Assembly (NCBI GenBank): GCA_946480605.1
Contig: CAMLKW010000040.1
Location: 1 to 24,388, forward strand
Length of the DNA: 24,388 bases
Direction of reading: 5' to 3'
Origin: an uncultured Roseateles sp.
GTDB taxonomy: Bacteria > Pseudomonadota > Gammaproteobacteria > Burkholderiales > Burkholderiaceae
Of the stretch, positions 15,125-21,875 are shown piece after piece. The notes under the pieces are model-generated. The model was not told where the DNA came from and searched no databases. It saw only the letters and a program-made list of their open reading frames with translations. The first letter of the stretch is position 1; each line of letters begins with the position of its first letter. The position numbers and the translations under genes were made by a program.

Positions 15125-15173
15125 GTTTCAGCCCGGCTTCAGGCCGCCGGGGCTTGTGTTGCGTTTGTTTCAG
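15125..15173 (-). promoter_or_regulatory. Shared bipartite direct-repeat motif, copy 1 (small protein / response regulator promoter region)
   Basis: On the minus strand, block A CTGAAACAAACGCAAC (15173 to 15158) is followed after 17 bases by block B GAAGCCGGGCTGAAAC (15140 to 15125). Block B is identical in 16 of 16 bases, and block A in 15 of 16, to the copy before the ABC transporter gene at 18301-18339, where the spacer is 7 bases. The 10-base longer spacer is about one helical turn. The motif reads toward the 65-residue gene and lies just upstream of a weak -35-like TTGCGC (15176) and a TATCAT (15201) that face the response regulator. Confidence 0.65.
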
Positions 15174-15200
15174 GCTTGCGCCGTCCCCGGCCGGCCTGCC

Positions 15201-15206
15201 TATCAT
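15201..15206 (+). promoter_or_regulatory. Candidate -10 element of the response regulator gene
   Basis: TATCAT ends only eight bases before the ATG at 15215, and no Shine-Dalgarno lies between. If it is the -10 box, the transcript would start at or next to the start codon and be leaderless. A poor -35-like TTGCGC lies 19 bases upstream, which fits a promoter that needs an activator bound at the repeat motif ending at 15173. Confidence 0.35.
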
Positions 15207-15214
15207 TCGGCGCC

Positions 15215-15931
15215 ATGCCAGACAACACCCCGCCCACCGTGCTGCTCGTCGACGACGAGCCCGAACTGCGCGCCCTGCTGGCCGAGTACTTCGGCCGCAA
15301 CGGCTTCGAGGTTCTGCAGGCCCCCGACGCCGCCACCGCCCGCGAGCTGGTGGCGCAGCGCGTGCCCGACGTGGCCGTGCTGGACATCAACATGCCGGGC
15401 GAGAACGGCCTGTCGCTGGCGCGCGGGCTGCGCGAGGCCCATCCGCGCCTGGCCGTGCTGATGCTGACGACGGCCGGCGAGGCCATCGACCGCATCGTGG
15501 GCCTGGAGGTGGGCGCGGACGACTACGTCGCCAAGCCTTTCGAGCTGCGCGAGCTGCTGGCGCGCGTGCGCGCGGTGTTGCGCCGTCTGCAGGTGACGGC
15601 CGACGCACCGGCCAGCGAGGACGAGCCCGCGCACGTGCCCTTCGGCCCTTGCAAGCTGGATCTGGGCCAGCGCAAGCTGTTCGGCGCCGACGGTGGCGAG
15701 ATCGACATCACGGCCGCCGAGTTCGACCTGCTGGCCTTGTTCGCCCGCCACCCCAACCGACCGCTGAACCGCGACCAGATCATGGAGCAGGCCCACAACC
15801 GCGGCTGGGACGTGTTCGACCGCAGCATCGACCTGCGCGTGATGCGGCTGCGCCGCAAGGTGGAGCGCAACCCCGACAAGCCGGAGGTCATCAAGACGGT
15901 CCGCAACGTCGGTTATGTGTATGTGCCCTGA
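15215..15931 (+). CDS. OmpR/PhoB-family response regulator
   Basis: This 238-residue protein has a receiver domain (about 8-122) with acidic residues in LLVDDEP (13-14), phosphoacceptor Asp57 in AVLDINMPGENG, switch Thr85/86 in LMLTTAG and Lys107 in DDYVAKPFE. A winged-helix output domain (about 145-237) carries TAAEFDLLALFARHPNRPLNRDQIM and DRSIDLRVMRLRRKVE as the recognition-helix region, and ends TVRNVGYVYVP. These are all hallmarks of the OmpR family. The ATG at 15215 is at the expected distance from the receiver. Upstream in-frame codons give no family similarity. No histidine kinase is adjacent on the same strand. The 118 bases after its stop carry motif copy 2 and lead into the RTX gene. 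It is the natural candidate to bind the repeat motifs, since OmpR-family sites are commonly direct repeats about 11 bases apart. That link is inferred. Confidence 0.95.
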   Translation: MPDNTPPTVLLVDDEPELRALLAEYFGRNGFEVLQAPDAATARELVAQRVPDVAVLDINMPGENGLSLARGLREAHPRLAVLMLTTAGEAIDRIVGLEVGADDYVAKPFELRELLARVRAVLRRLQVTADAPASEDEPAHVPFGPCKLDLGQRKLFGADGGEIDITAAEFDLLALFARHPNRPLNRDQIMEQAHNRGWDVFDRSIDLRVMRLRRKVERNPDKPEVIKTVRNVGYVYVP

Positions 15932-15940
15932 CGGCGCGGT

Positions 15941-15979
15941 CTGCAACGAATGAAACCGCGCCTGAAGCGGGATTGATAC
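15941..15979 (+). promoter_or_regulatory. Shared bipartite direct-repeat motif, copy 2 (RTX gene promoter region)
   Basis: Block A CTGCAACGAATGAAAC (15941-15956) matches the transporter copy in 13 of 16 bases. Block B GAAGCGGGATTGATAC (15964-15979) matches in 12 of 16. The spacer is 7 bases, exactly as in the transporter copy, so the four GAAAC-like repeats start at 15943, 15952, 15964 and 15975 (spacings 9, 12 and 11). A further GAAAC lies at 15998. The motif begins ten bases after the response regulator's stop and ends 70 bases before the RTX start. Confidence 0.6.
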
Positions 15980-16006
15980 CTGCGCTTCCGAGACTGTGAA
16001 ACGTCA

Positions 16007-16023
16007 GCCCCGAGACCCGGGGC
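16007..16023 (+). other. Hairpin in the leader of the RTX gene
   Basis: GCCCCG (16007-16012) pairs with CGGGGC (16018-16023) around a five-base AGACC loop. It lies 26 bases upstream of the RTX ATG with no uridine run after it. It may be a leader structure affecting mRNA stability or translation. Confidence 0.35.
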
Positions 16024-16049
16024 GACCTCACTACCTCTTGGAGCGCCAC

Positions 16050-18293
16050 ATGCAGAAGTCCCTCACGCCCGTCCTCGGTTTCCTCGACGAAGACATCATC
16101 CCCTCGACCACCGAGACCCTCCTGTTCACCAGCGTCGTCGACGGCCAGCCCGTCATGACGATGCGCGCCATGCAGACCTTCGGCCTCAGCGACTACATCG
16201 ACGAGGTCTACGGCACGGCCGAAGCCGACGCCATCTTTGCCGAGGCCGGCGACGACAAGGTCAACGGCAGCCTGGGTGACGACTACATCGACGGCGGTGC
16301 CGGCATGGACACGCTGTACGGCGGCGCCGGCAATGACCAGATCCTCGGTGGCGCCGGCAGCGACTGGCTGCAGGGCGACGCCGGCAACGACGTGCTGATC
16401 GGCGGCGCCGGCAACGACTTCATGGTGGGCGGCACCGGCGACGACTTCTTCGTCGTGGCCGACGCGGGCGACGTGGTCACCGAGTACAGTGGCCAGGGCA
16501 GCGACACCGTGTCCAGCCGCCTGACCACCTACACGCTGGCCGCGAACGTCGAGAACCTGATCACCGACCCGACGCTGGCCATCACGGCCGTCAACTTCAC
16601 CGGCAACGCGCTGAACAACCAGATCAGCGGCGCGGCCGGCGACGACACCCTGCGCGGCGGCGCCGGCAACGACCAGCTGGACGGCAAGGCCGGCGTGGAC
16701 ATCATGTTCGGCGGCACGGGCAACGACCACTACCGCGTCGACAACGCCGCCGACCGCAGCATCGAATACGCGGGCGAAGGTGCCGACAGCGTCACCGCCA
16801 CGCTGAACTGGGCGCTGGACCAGAACGTCGAGAACCTGTACTTCGAGAACACTGCGCCCTATGCCAAGGGCTTCGTCGGCTGGGGCAACGAGCTCGGCAA
16901 CAAGATCGTCGGTGCCAATGGTGGCGACGTCCTCTACGGCGGCGGCGGCAGCGACACCCTCGACGGCGGCGACGGCTTCGACACGCTGTACGGCGGCACG
17001 GGCGACGACACCTACATCCTCGAAGGCGATTGGGACTTCATCAGCGAGCAAGCCGGCGAGGGCAACGACACCGTGCGCTCCAACCTCGCCGACCTCTACC
17101 TGCAGCAGAACGTCGAGAACCTGGACTTCTACGTCAGCGTCAACAGCAGCGGCCAGATCGTCGGCGCCAGCAGCTTCATCGGCCATGGCAACGCGGGCGA
17201 CAACCGCATCACCGGCTGGGACCAGAACGACACGCTGTACGGCAACGATGGCAACGACAAGCTCTACGGCCTGGGCGGCGCCGACACGCTGGACGGCGGC
17301 AACGGCAACGACTGGCTGGACGGCGGCAGCGGCGCCAACAAGCTGATCGGCGGCGCCGGCGACGACACCTACATCCTGCACGACGACCAGATCGAGACCG
17401 TCGTCGAGGCGGCCGACGGCGGCCTGGACAGGGTCTGGAGCCATGATGCCGTGACGACGCTGGCGGCCGGCGTGGAAGACCTGCGCTACATCGGCAGCGA
17501 GAACTTCAAGGGCTACGGCAACGCCGGCGACAACGTCATCCTCGGCGGCGCCACCGTGGAGAACAAGCTGTTCGGCAACGCCGGCAACGACAAGCTCACG
17601 GGCGGTGCCGATGACGACTGCCTGGACGGCGGCCTCGGCTTCGACACGCTGACCGGCGGCGCCGGCAACGACAGCTATGTGATCGACAACTATTTCGACA
17701 TCGTCACGGAGAAGGCCGGCGAGGGCTTCGACACCGTCACGTCGCTGGGCAACGACTACATGATGGCCCCCAATGTCGAGGTGCTGAGGTTCGAGACCAG
17801 CAGCGACTGCACGGGCATCGGCAACGACGGCAACAACTACATGGTGGGCAACGTCGGCAACGACTACCTGTACGGCCGCTCCGGCGACGACGTGATCTAC
17901 GGCGAGGAAGGCAACGACCGGCTCGAAGGCGGCGGCGGCAACAACTCGCTGTATGGCGGCGCCGGCAAGGACGTGTTCATGTTCCGCACTGCCGTGCAGG
18001 GCATGTTGCAGACCGTCGGCGACTTCGTCAAAGGCCAGGACAAGATCGACTTCAGCGCCATCGACGGCAACGCTGCGCTGAGCGGCGATCAGCAGCTCGC
18101 GTTCTCCTTCAACGGCAGCTTCGTCGGCGGCGGCCAGGGCAGCTTCTACGTCGAGAAACGCGCCTACGACGGCAGCGGCAGCCACGAGACCTATGTGCAC
18201 GTGGACTGCAACGGCGACGGTCAGATGGACCTGGACATCGTGCTGCTGGGGAGCAGCCATTACCAGCTGTCCATCTCCGACTTCGGCCTCTGA
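16050..18293 (+). CDS. RTX (hemolysin-type calcium-binding repeat) protein, type I secretion substrate
   Basis: This 747-residue protein has no N-terminal signal peptide. After a unique region of about 60 residues, clusters of Gly/Asp-rich nonapeptides (GGAGNDxLxG type) occur at about 66-132, 196-225, 290-320, 394-440, 505-542 and 602-642. Between clusters is a recurring linker with DxVxExAGEGxDTV and a VENL-type motif at residues 167, 260, 355, 475 and 576. The last 105 residues (DFVKGQDKIDFSAIDGN, then VHVDCNGDGQMDLDIVLLG and final SISDFGL) resemble the serralysin-type C-terminal domain and end in the DFxL type of type I secretion signal. No protease, lipase, nuclease or toxin domain is visible, so a structural or adhesive surface role is the best guess. 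GGAG lies eight bases before the ATG at 16050. An in-frame GTG at 15996 is less likely. The downstream ABC transporter and fusion protein should export it. Confidence 0.92.
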   Translation: MQKSLTPVLGFLDEDIIPSTTETLLFTSVVDGQPVMTMRAMQTFGLSDYIDEVYGTAEADAIFAEAGDDKVNGSLGDDYIDGGAGMDTLYGGAGNDQILGGAGSDWLQGDAGNDVLIGGAGNDFMVGGTGDDFFVVADAGDVVTEYSGQGSDTVSSRLTTYTLAANVENLITDPTLAITAVNFTGNALNNQISGAAGDDTLRGGAGNDQLDGKAGVDIMFGGTGNDHYRVDNAADRSIEYAGEGADSVTATLNWALDQNVENLYFENTAPYAKGFVGWGNELGNKIVGANGGDVLYGGGGSDTLDGGDGFDTLYGGTGDDTYILEGDWDFISEQAGEGNDTVRSNLADLYLQQNVENLDFYVSVNSSGQIVGASSFIGHGNAGDNRITGWDQNDTLYGNDGNDKLYGLGGADTLDGGNGNDWLDGGSGANKLIGGAGDDTYILHDDQIETVVEAADGGLDRVWSHDAVTTLAAGVEDLRYIGSENFKGYGNAGDNVILGGATVENKLFGNAGNDKLTGGADDDCLDGGLGFDTLTGGAGNDSYVIDNYFDIVTEKAGEGFDTVTSLGNDYMMAPNVEVLRFETSSDCTGIGNDGNNYMVGNVGNDYLYGRSGDDVIYGEEGNDRLEGGGGNNSLYGGAGKDVFMFRTAVQGMLQTVGDFVKGQDKIDFSAIDGNAALSGDQQLAFSFNGSFVGGGQGSFYVEKRAYDGSGSHETYVHVDCNGDGQMDLDIVLLGSSHYQLSISDFGL
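16245..17976 (+). repeat. Coding repeats for RTX nonapeptides
   Basis: Imperfect GGCGGCGCCGGCAACGAC-like units recur in clusters through the RTX gene, encoding Ca2+-binding GGxGxDxxx turns. The higher-order unit is roughly 95 to 120 codons, made of a nonapeptide cluster plus a VENL linker, and is present about five times. The repeats are in frame and diverged at third codon positions, so this is protein repetition rather than a DNA element. Confidence 0.85.
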
Positions 18294-18300
18294 CCCGAGG

Positions 18301-18339
18301 CTGAAACAAACGAAACCCGGCACGAAGCCGGGCTGAAAC
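18301..18339 (+). promoter_or_regulatory. Shared bipartite direct-repeat motif, copy 3 (ABC transporter promoter region)
   Basis: Block A CTGAAACAAACGAAAC (18301-18316) is followed after 7 bases by block B GAAGCCGGGCTGAAAC (18324-18339). The GAAAC-like repeats start at 18303, 18312, 18324 and 18335 (spacings 9, 12 and 11). It begins eight bases after the RTX stop codon and ends 52 bases before the transporter ATG. An internal CCCGGC/GCCGGG dyad (18316-18332) overlaps it and could instead be read as a hairpin. Confidence 0.65.
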
Positions 18340-18340
18340 G

Positions 18341-18364
18341 GTGGCCCGCAAGACTGCGGGCCAC
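18341..18364 (+). terminator. Strong hairpin between RTX and ABC transporter genes
   Basis: GTGGCCCGCA (18341-18350) and TGCGGGCCAC (18355-18364) form a perfect ten-pair stem with an AGAC loop. The following bases, TGTCATTCC, are only weakly U-rich, so it may be a leaky terminator, an attenuator or a 3'-end stabiliser. A partial terminator between an RTX substrate gene and its transporter genes is a known arrangement in haemolysin operons. Confidence 0.5.
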
Positions 18365-18391
18365 TGTCATTCCAGACCTGCCGAAACCGCC

Positions 18392-20044
18392 ATGAACACC
18401 AACGCCACCGACCTGCAGCGCCTGCTGACCCGGCACGCTGCCGCCTTCGGCCTCTTCAGCGCGGCCGTCACGGCCCTGCTGCTGGTGCCCACCGTCTACA
18501 TGCTGCAGGTCTATGACCGCGTGCTGCCCAGCCGCAACGAGACCACGCTGCTGGTGCTGACCGGCCTGGCCTTGCTGCTCTACGGGCTGATGGTGGCGCT
18601 GGAGGGGCTGCGCTCGGCCTTCTGCGCGCGGCTGGCGGCGCGCGTGGACGCGCTGGTTGCACCGCGCGTGTTCGACGCCGCCGTGCAGCCCGCCCCGGGC
18701 CAGCCGCCGCAGCTGCTGGCCAACGACCTGGCCACGTTGCGCAGCGCCGTCGGCGGCCCGCTGCCGGCGCTGCTGTTCGACCTGCCGCTGGCGCTGGTGT
18801 TCGTCGCCGTCGCGGCCTTGGTGGACGTGTGGCTGGGCCTGTTCGTCGCCGCGTCCATCGCCGTGCTGGTGGGCCTGGCGCTGTGGCAGGAGCGCAAGCT
18901 GCGCGCACCGCTGCGCCAGGCCCAGCAGGACGCCGCCGGCGCCCAGCAGGCGCTGATGGAAGCCGCCCGCCAGGGCGAGACGGTGCGGGCTCTGGGCCTG
19001 GCGCCGCGCCTGGGCCAGCGCTGGCTGGGCCTGCACCGGCAGGCATCCGCGCAGCAGCTGGCGGCCAGCGCCGAGAGCGGCCGCATAGCCGCGCTGCAGC
19101 GTTTCGCCCGCCTGGCGACGCAGTCGCTGGCGCTGGGCCTGGGCGCTTTCCTCGTGCTGGAGCAGCGCATCACCCCCGGCATAATGATGGCCGCCAGCGT
19201 GCTGCTGGGCCGCGCGCTGACGCCCTGGGAAGGCCTCATCCAGCAGGGCCGCCAGCTGGCCGCGCTGCGCGAGAGCTGGCCGCGCCTGCAGGCCCTGCTG
19301 AACCGCCCGGTCGAAGCCGAACCGCTGGCATTGCCCGCCCCGCGCGGCGCGCTGCGTGTCGAGGGCCTGGGCCTGAGCGTGGACGGTGAAGCCGAGCTGC
19401 TGGCCGGGCTGGACTTCGAGGTCGCGCCCGGCGAGGTGGTCGCCATCGTGGGCCCCAGCGGCTCCGGCAAGTCCACGCTGGCGCGGCTGCTGTGCGGCGG
19501 CCTGCAACCCGGCCGCGGCTGCGTGCGGCTGGATGGCGCCGCGCTGCCGCAATGGCCGGCCGCCCAGCGCACCGCCGCCATCGGCGTGCTGCCGCAGGAC
19601 GTGCAGTTCTTCGAAGGCACGGTGGCCGAGAACATCGCCCGCCTGGCCCAGCTGGACGACGAAGCCGCCCGCGCCGCCGTCGTGCGCGCCGCGCAGGTGG
19701 CCGGCGTGCACGAGATGGTGTTGCGCCTGCCCGAGGGCTACCAGACCCGCCTCGGCCCTCAGGGCCTGGTGCTGTCGGGCGGCCAGCGCCAGCGCCTGGG
19801 CCTGGCCCGCGCGCTGTACGGCGAGCCCGCCGTGCTGATCCTGGACGAACCCAACGCCCACCTCGACGACGCCGGCGAGCAGGCCCTGCGCCGTGCGCTG
19901 ATGACGCACAAGCAGGCCGGTCGCTCGGCCGTGTTCATCACGCACCGCAGTGCGCTGCTGGCGACCGCGGACCGTGTGCTGTTGCTGCGCGATGGCCGCG
20001 TCACGCCCATCGAAGTCCGCCCCGCCGCGCTGCGCCACGCCTGA
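18392..20044 (+). CDS. Type I secretion ABC transporter (PrtD-type permease/ATPase)
   Basis: This 550-residue fused permease and ATPase has a membrane domain (about 15-290) with hydrophobic helices including AAVTALLLVPTVYMLQ, TTLLVLTGLALLLYGLMVAL and ALVFVAVAALVDVWLGLFVAASIAVLVGLAL. The ATPase domain (about 320-540) has Walker A GPSGSGKST (354-362), Q-loop Gln402, signature LSGGQ (461-465), Walker B VLILDE (481-486) and the H-loop in VFITHRS. LDEPNAHLD after Walker B is the form usual in PrtD-type exporters. There is no N-terminal C39 peptidase-like domain. It pairs with the HlyD-type protein 14 bases downstream to form the inner-membrane part of an RTX exporter. The ATG at 18392 fits the family start although no clear Shine-Dalgarno is seen. 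An in-frame start at 18341 would lie in the hairpin. Confidence 0.94.
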   Translation: MNTNATDLQRLLTRHAAAFGLFSAAVTALLLVPTVYMLQVYDRVLPSRNETTLLVLTGLALLLYGLMVALEGLRSAFCARLAARVDALVAPRVFDAAVQPAPGQPPQLLANDLATLRSAVGGPLPALLFDLPLALVFVAVAALVDVWLGLFVAASIAVLVGLALWQERKLRAPLRQAQQDAAGAQQALMEAARQGETVRALGLAPRLGQRWLGLHRQASAQQLAASAESGRIAALQRFARLATQSLALGLGAFLVLEQRITPGIMMAASVLLGRALTPWEGLIQQGRQLAALRESWPRLQALLNRPVEAEPLALPAPRGALRVEGLGLSVDGEAELLAGLDFEVAPGEVVAIVGPSGSGKSTLARLLCGGLQPGRGCVRLDGAALPQWPAAQRTAAIGVLPQDVQFFEGTVAENIARLAQLDDEAARAAVVRAAQVAGVHEMVLRLPEGYQTRLGPQGLVLSGGQRQRLGLARALYGEPAVLILDEPNAHLDDAGEQALRRALMTHKQAGRSAVFITHRSALLATADRVLLLRDGRVTPIEVRPAALRHA

Positions 20045-20058
20045 ACTGGAGAACGACC

Positions 20059-21357
20059 ATGCAAGACCTTCAACACGATGATCTGCGCCCGCTGGTGCGC
20101 CGCGGCCTGATGCTGCTGGTGCTGGGCTTGGGCGGCGCCCTGCTGGCCGCCGCGCTGGCGCCGGTGGATCAAGCCCTGCCCGGCCAGGGCAGCCTGGCCG
20201 CCGCCAGCCAGCGCAAGGCCGTGCAGCCGGCCTTCGGCGCGGCGGTGCGCGCGCTGCATGTGGCCGAAGGCCAGCAGGTCAAGGCCGGTCAGCTGCTGAT
20301 CGAGCTGGACAGCGCCGCCGCCGAGGCCGAACAGGCCGCCGCCCGCCGCCAGGCCCTGCTGCTGGCGGCCTCCCGCGAGCGGCTGACGGCGCTGCTGCAA
20401 GGCCAGTCCGCGCTCAGCTTCTCCCAGGCGCTGCGCAACGAAGCCGCAGCCCTGCCTGAAGGCAGCACGCTGCTAAGCACCCAGGCCGCGCTGTTTCACA
20501 GCCTGGCGCAAGGCCAGCGCGACGGCGCTGCCCAGCTCGCGGCACGCCGCGCCCAACTGGCGCGCGAGACCGAGGGCCAGCAGGCCGGCCTGGCCGAGCA
20601 GCGCGCCCAGCGCGCACTGGTGCAGCAGCAGACGGCGCAGCTGGAAGACCTGGCCAAACAGGGCTTCTATCCCAGGCTGCGCGTGGCCGACGCGCAGCGC
20701 CAGTTGCATGCGGCGCAGCAGGACGAGGCGCGCGGCACGGCCGAGCTGGCCCGCCTGCAGGAAGCCAGCCGCGAGGCCGCGGCCACGCAGTCGCTGCGTG
20801 GCGCCGAACTGCGACGCGACTGGCAGGCCGAGCTGCTGGACGCCGAACGCCAGGGCGCGCAGTTGGCCGCACGGCTGGCGGCGCTCACGCAGCAGATCGC
20901 GCAGGGCCGCCTCGTCGCGCCGGTGGACGGCAGCGTCGTGGGCCTGGCGGTGCACACGGTGGGTGGGGTCGTGCAACCGGGGCAGACCTTGCTGGAAGTG
21001 GTGCCCAGCGGCGACGCGCTGGTGGTGGACAGCCGCTTCCCGCTGGTGGCCGGCGAGAAGCTGCACGCCGGCCAGGCCGCCGACCTCGTCTTCACCAGCC
21101 TGGACCGCACCCGCACGCCCACGCTGCGCGGCCAGGTACTGACCGTCAGCGCCGACCGGCTGGAAGACGACCGCAGCGGCGCGGGCTACCTGCGCGTGCG
21201 CGTCGCACTGCCCGAGGCCGAGCGCGCAAGACTGCAGGGCGTGGAGCTGCGCGCCGGCCTGCCGGTGGACGTGATGGTCAGCCTGGGCGAGCGCTCGTTG
21301 CTGGGCTGGTGGCTGAAGCCACTGGCCGACCGGCTGAGCCGGGCGTTCGGGGAATAG
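20059..21357 (+). CDS. HlyD/PrtE-type membrane fusion protein of type I secretion
   Basis: This 432-residue periplasmic adaptor has a short cytoplasmic N-terminus and one membrane helix (about 14-34, RRGLMLLVLGLGGALLAAALAP). A first half-lipoyl segment (RKAVQPAFGAAVRALHVAEGQQVKAGQLLIELD) is followed by a long Ala/Gln/Arg-rich coiled-coil hairpin (about 75-285) and a second lipoyl/beta-barrel part (GRLVAPVDGSVVGLAVHTVGGVVQPGQTLLEVVPSG). The C-terminal domain ends ELRAGLPVDVMVSLGERSLLGWWLKPLADRLSRAF, a conserved closing of the type I HlyD family. GGAG lies eight bases before the ATG. It would link the ABC exporter to a TolC-like outer-membrane channel, which is not encoded here. Confidence 0.94.
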   Translation: MQDLQHDDLRPLVRRGLMLLVLGLGGALLAAALAPVDQALPGQGSLAAASQRKAVQPAFGAAVRALHVAEGQQVKAGQLLIELDSAAAEAEQAAARRQALLLAASRERLTALLQGQSALSFSQALRNEAAALPEGSTLLSTQAALFHSLAQGQRDGAAQLAARRAQLARETEGQQAGLAEQRAQRALVQQQTAQLEDLAKQGFYPRLRVADAQRQLHAAQQDEARGTAELARLQEASREAAATQSLRGAELRRDWQAELLDAERQGAQLAARLAALTQQIAQGRLVAPVDGSVVGLAVHTVGGVVQPGQTLLEVVPSGDALVVDSRFPLVAGEKLHAGQAADLVFTSLDRTRTPTLRGQVLTVSADRLEDDRSGAGYLRVRVALPEAERARLQGVELRAGLPVDVMVSLGERSLLGWWLKPLADRLSRAFGE

Positions 21358-21365
21358 GCGCGGGC

Positions 21366-21875
21366 CTACTGCGGGTCGGGCAGCTTCAGCCAGCGCTGCA
21401 GCCGTGTGCGCAGCGCAACGAAGTCCAGCGGCTTGGTCAGGTGCTCGTCCATGCCGGCGTCCATGCTGGCGGCCACGTCGGCGTCCAGCGCATGGGCCGT
21501 CAGCGCCAGGATGGGGAAACCGGGCATGCGGCCGTCGCGTTGCTGTGCACGGATGCGGCGGGCGCATTCCAGGCCGTCCATGCCGGGCATCTGGATGTCC
21601 ATCAGCACCAGGTCGGGGGCGGCTTCGGTGCAGGCGGCCAGCGCCTCGATGCCGTTCTTCGCCAGACGGGCCTGCACGCCCATCAGGCTGAGGAACTCCA
21701 TCGCGACGACCTGGTTGATGTGGTTGTCCTCGACCAGCAATACCAGCGGCTGGCGCGCCGTGGCGACCGCTTCGTCGGCATCCGGCTGCGGCGCGCTCCC
21801 GTCGGCATCGCCGATCGCGGCGCTCAGCCAGATTGGATGCGTAGGCACTTCAAACAACAGCCTGGTCTTGTCCAT
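21366..21875 (-). CDS. Orphan receiver-domain protein (CheY-like, hybrid-kinase-type)
   Basis: This 169-residue protein has a 43-residue N-terminal extension without recognised fold, then one receiver domain (about 44-165). The domain shows LLVEDNHINQVVAMEFLSLMG, phosphoacceptor Asp93 in LVLMDIQMPGMDGLE, switch Thr126 in LALTAHA and Lys148 in EHLTKPLD. The EDNxxNQxVA and MDIQMPxMDG wording is typical of receivers at the C-terminus of hybrid sensor kinases, so it may be a detached receiver or the remnant of a larger kinase. No kinase or output domain is visible. The ATG at 21875 is preferred over 21881 because GAGGA lies six bases before it. It is convergent with the secretion genes (8-base gap) and divergent from the UvrA gene. 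Confidence 0.88.
   Translation of the reverse strand: MDKTRLLFEVPTHPIWLSAAIGDADGSAPQPDADEAVATARQPLVLLVEDNHINQVVAMEFLSLMGVQARLAKNGIEALAACTEAAPDLVLMDIQMPGMDGLECARRIRAQQRDGRMPGFPILALTAHALDADVAASMDAGMDEHLTKPLDFVALRTRLQRWLKLPDPQ

Noticed and set aside
15996..16049. GTG start giving 18 more residues to the RTX protein
   Set aside because: The ATG at 16050 has GGAG at suitable distance. The extra residues would be encoded by the leader hairpin region and are not RTX-like.
16245..17976. Regularly spaced repeats that might suggest a CRISPR array or tandem DNA repeat
   Set aside because: The units are in frame, vary mainly at third codon positions and encode calcium-binding nonapeptides.
15891..20038. 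Long minus-strand frames opposite the RTX and transporter genes (810 and 592 codons)
   Set aside because: The first is a Val/Ala/Asp repeat that is simply the reverse of the RTX coding repeats. The second is Gln/Arg/His-rich and antisense to an ABC transporter with all its motifs.
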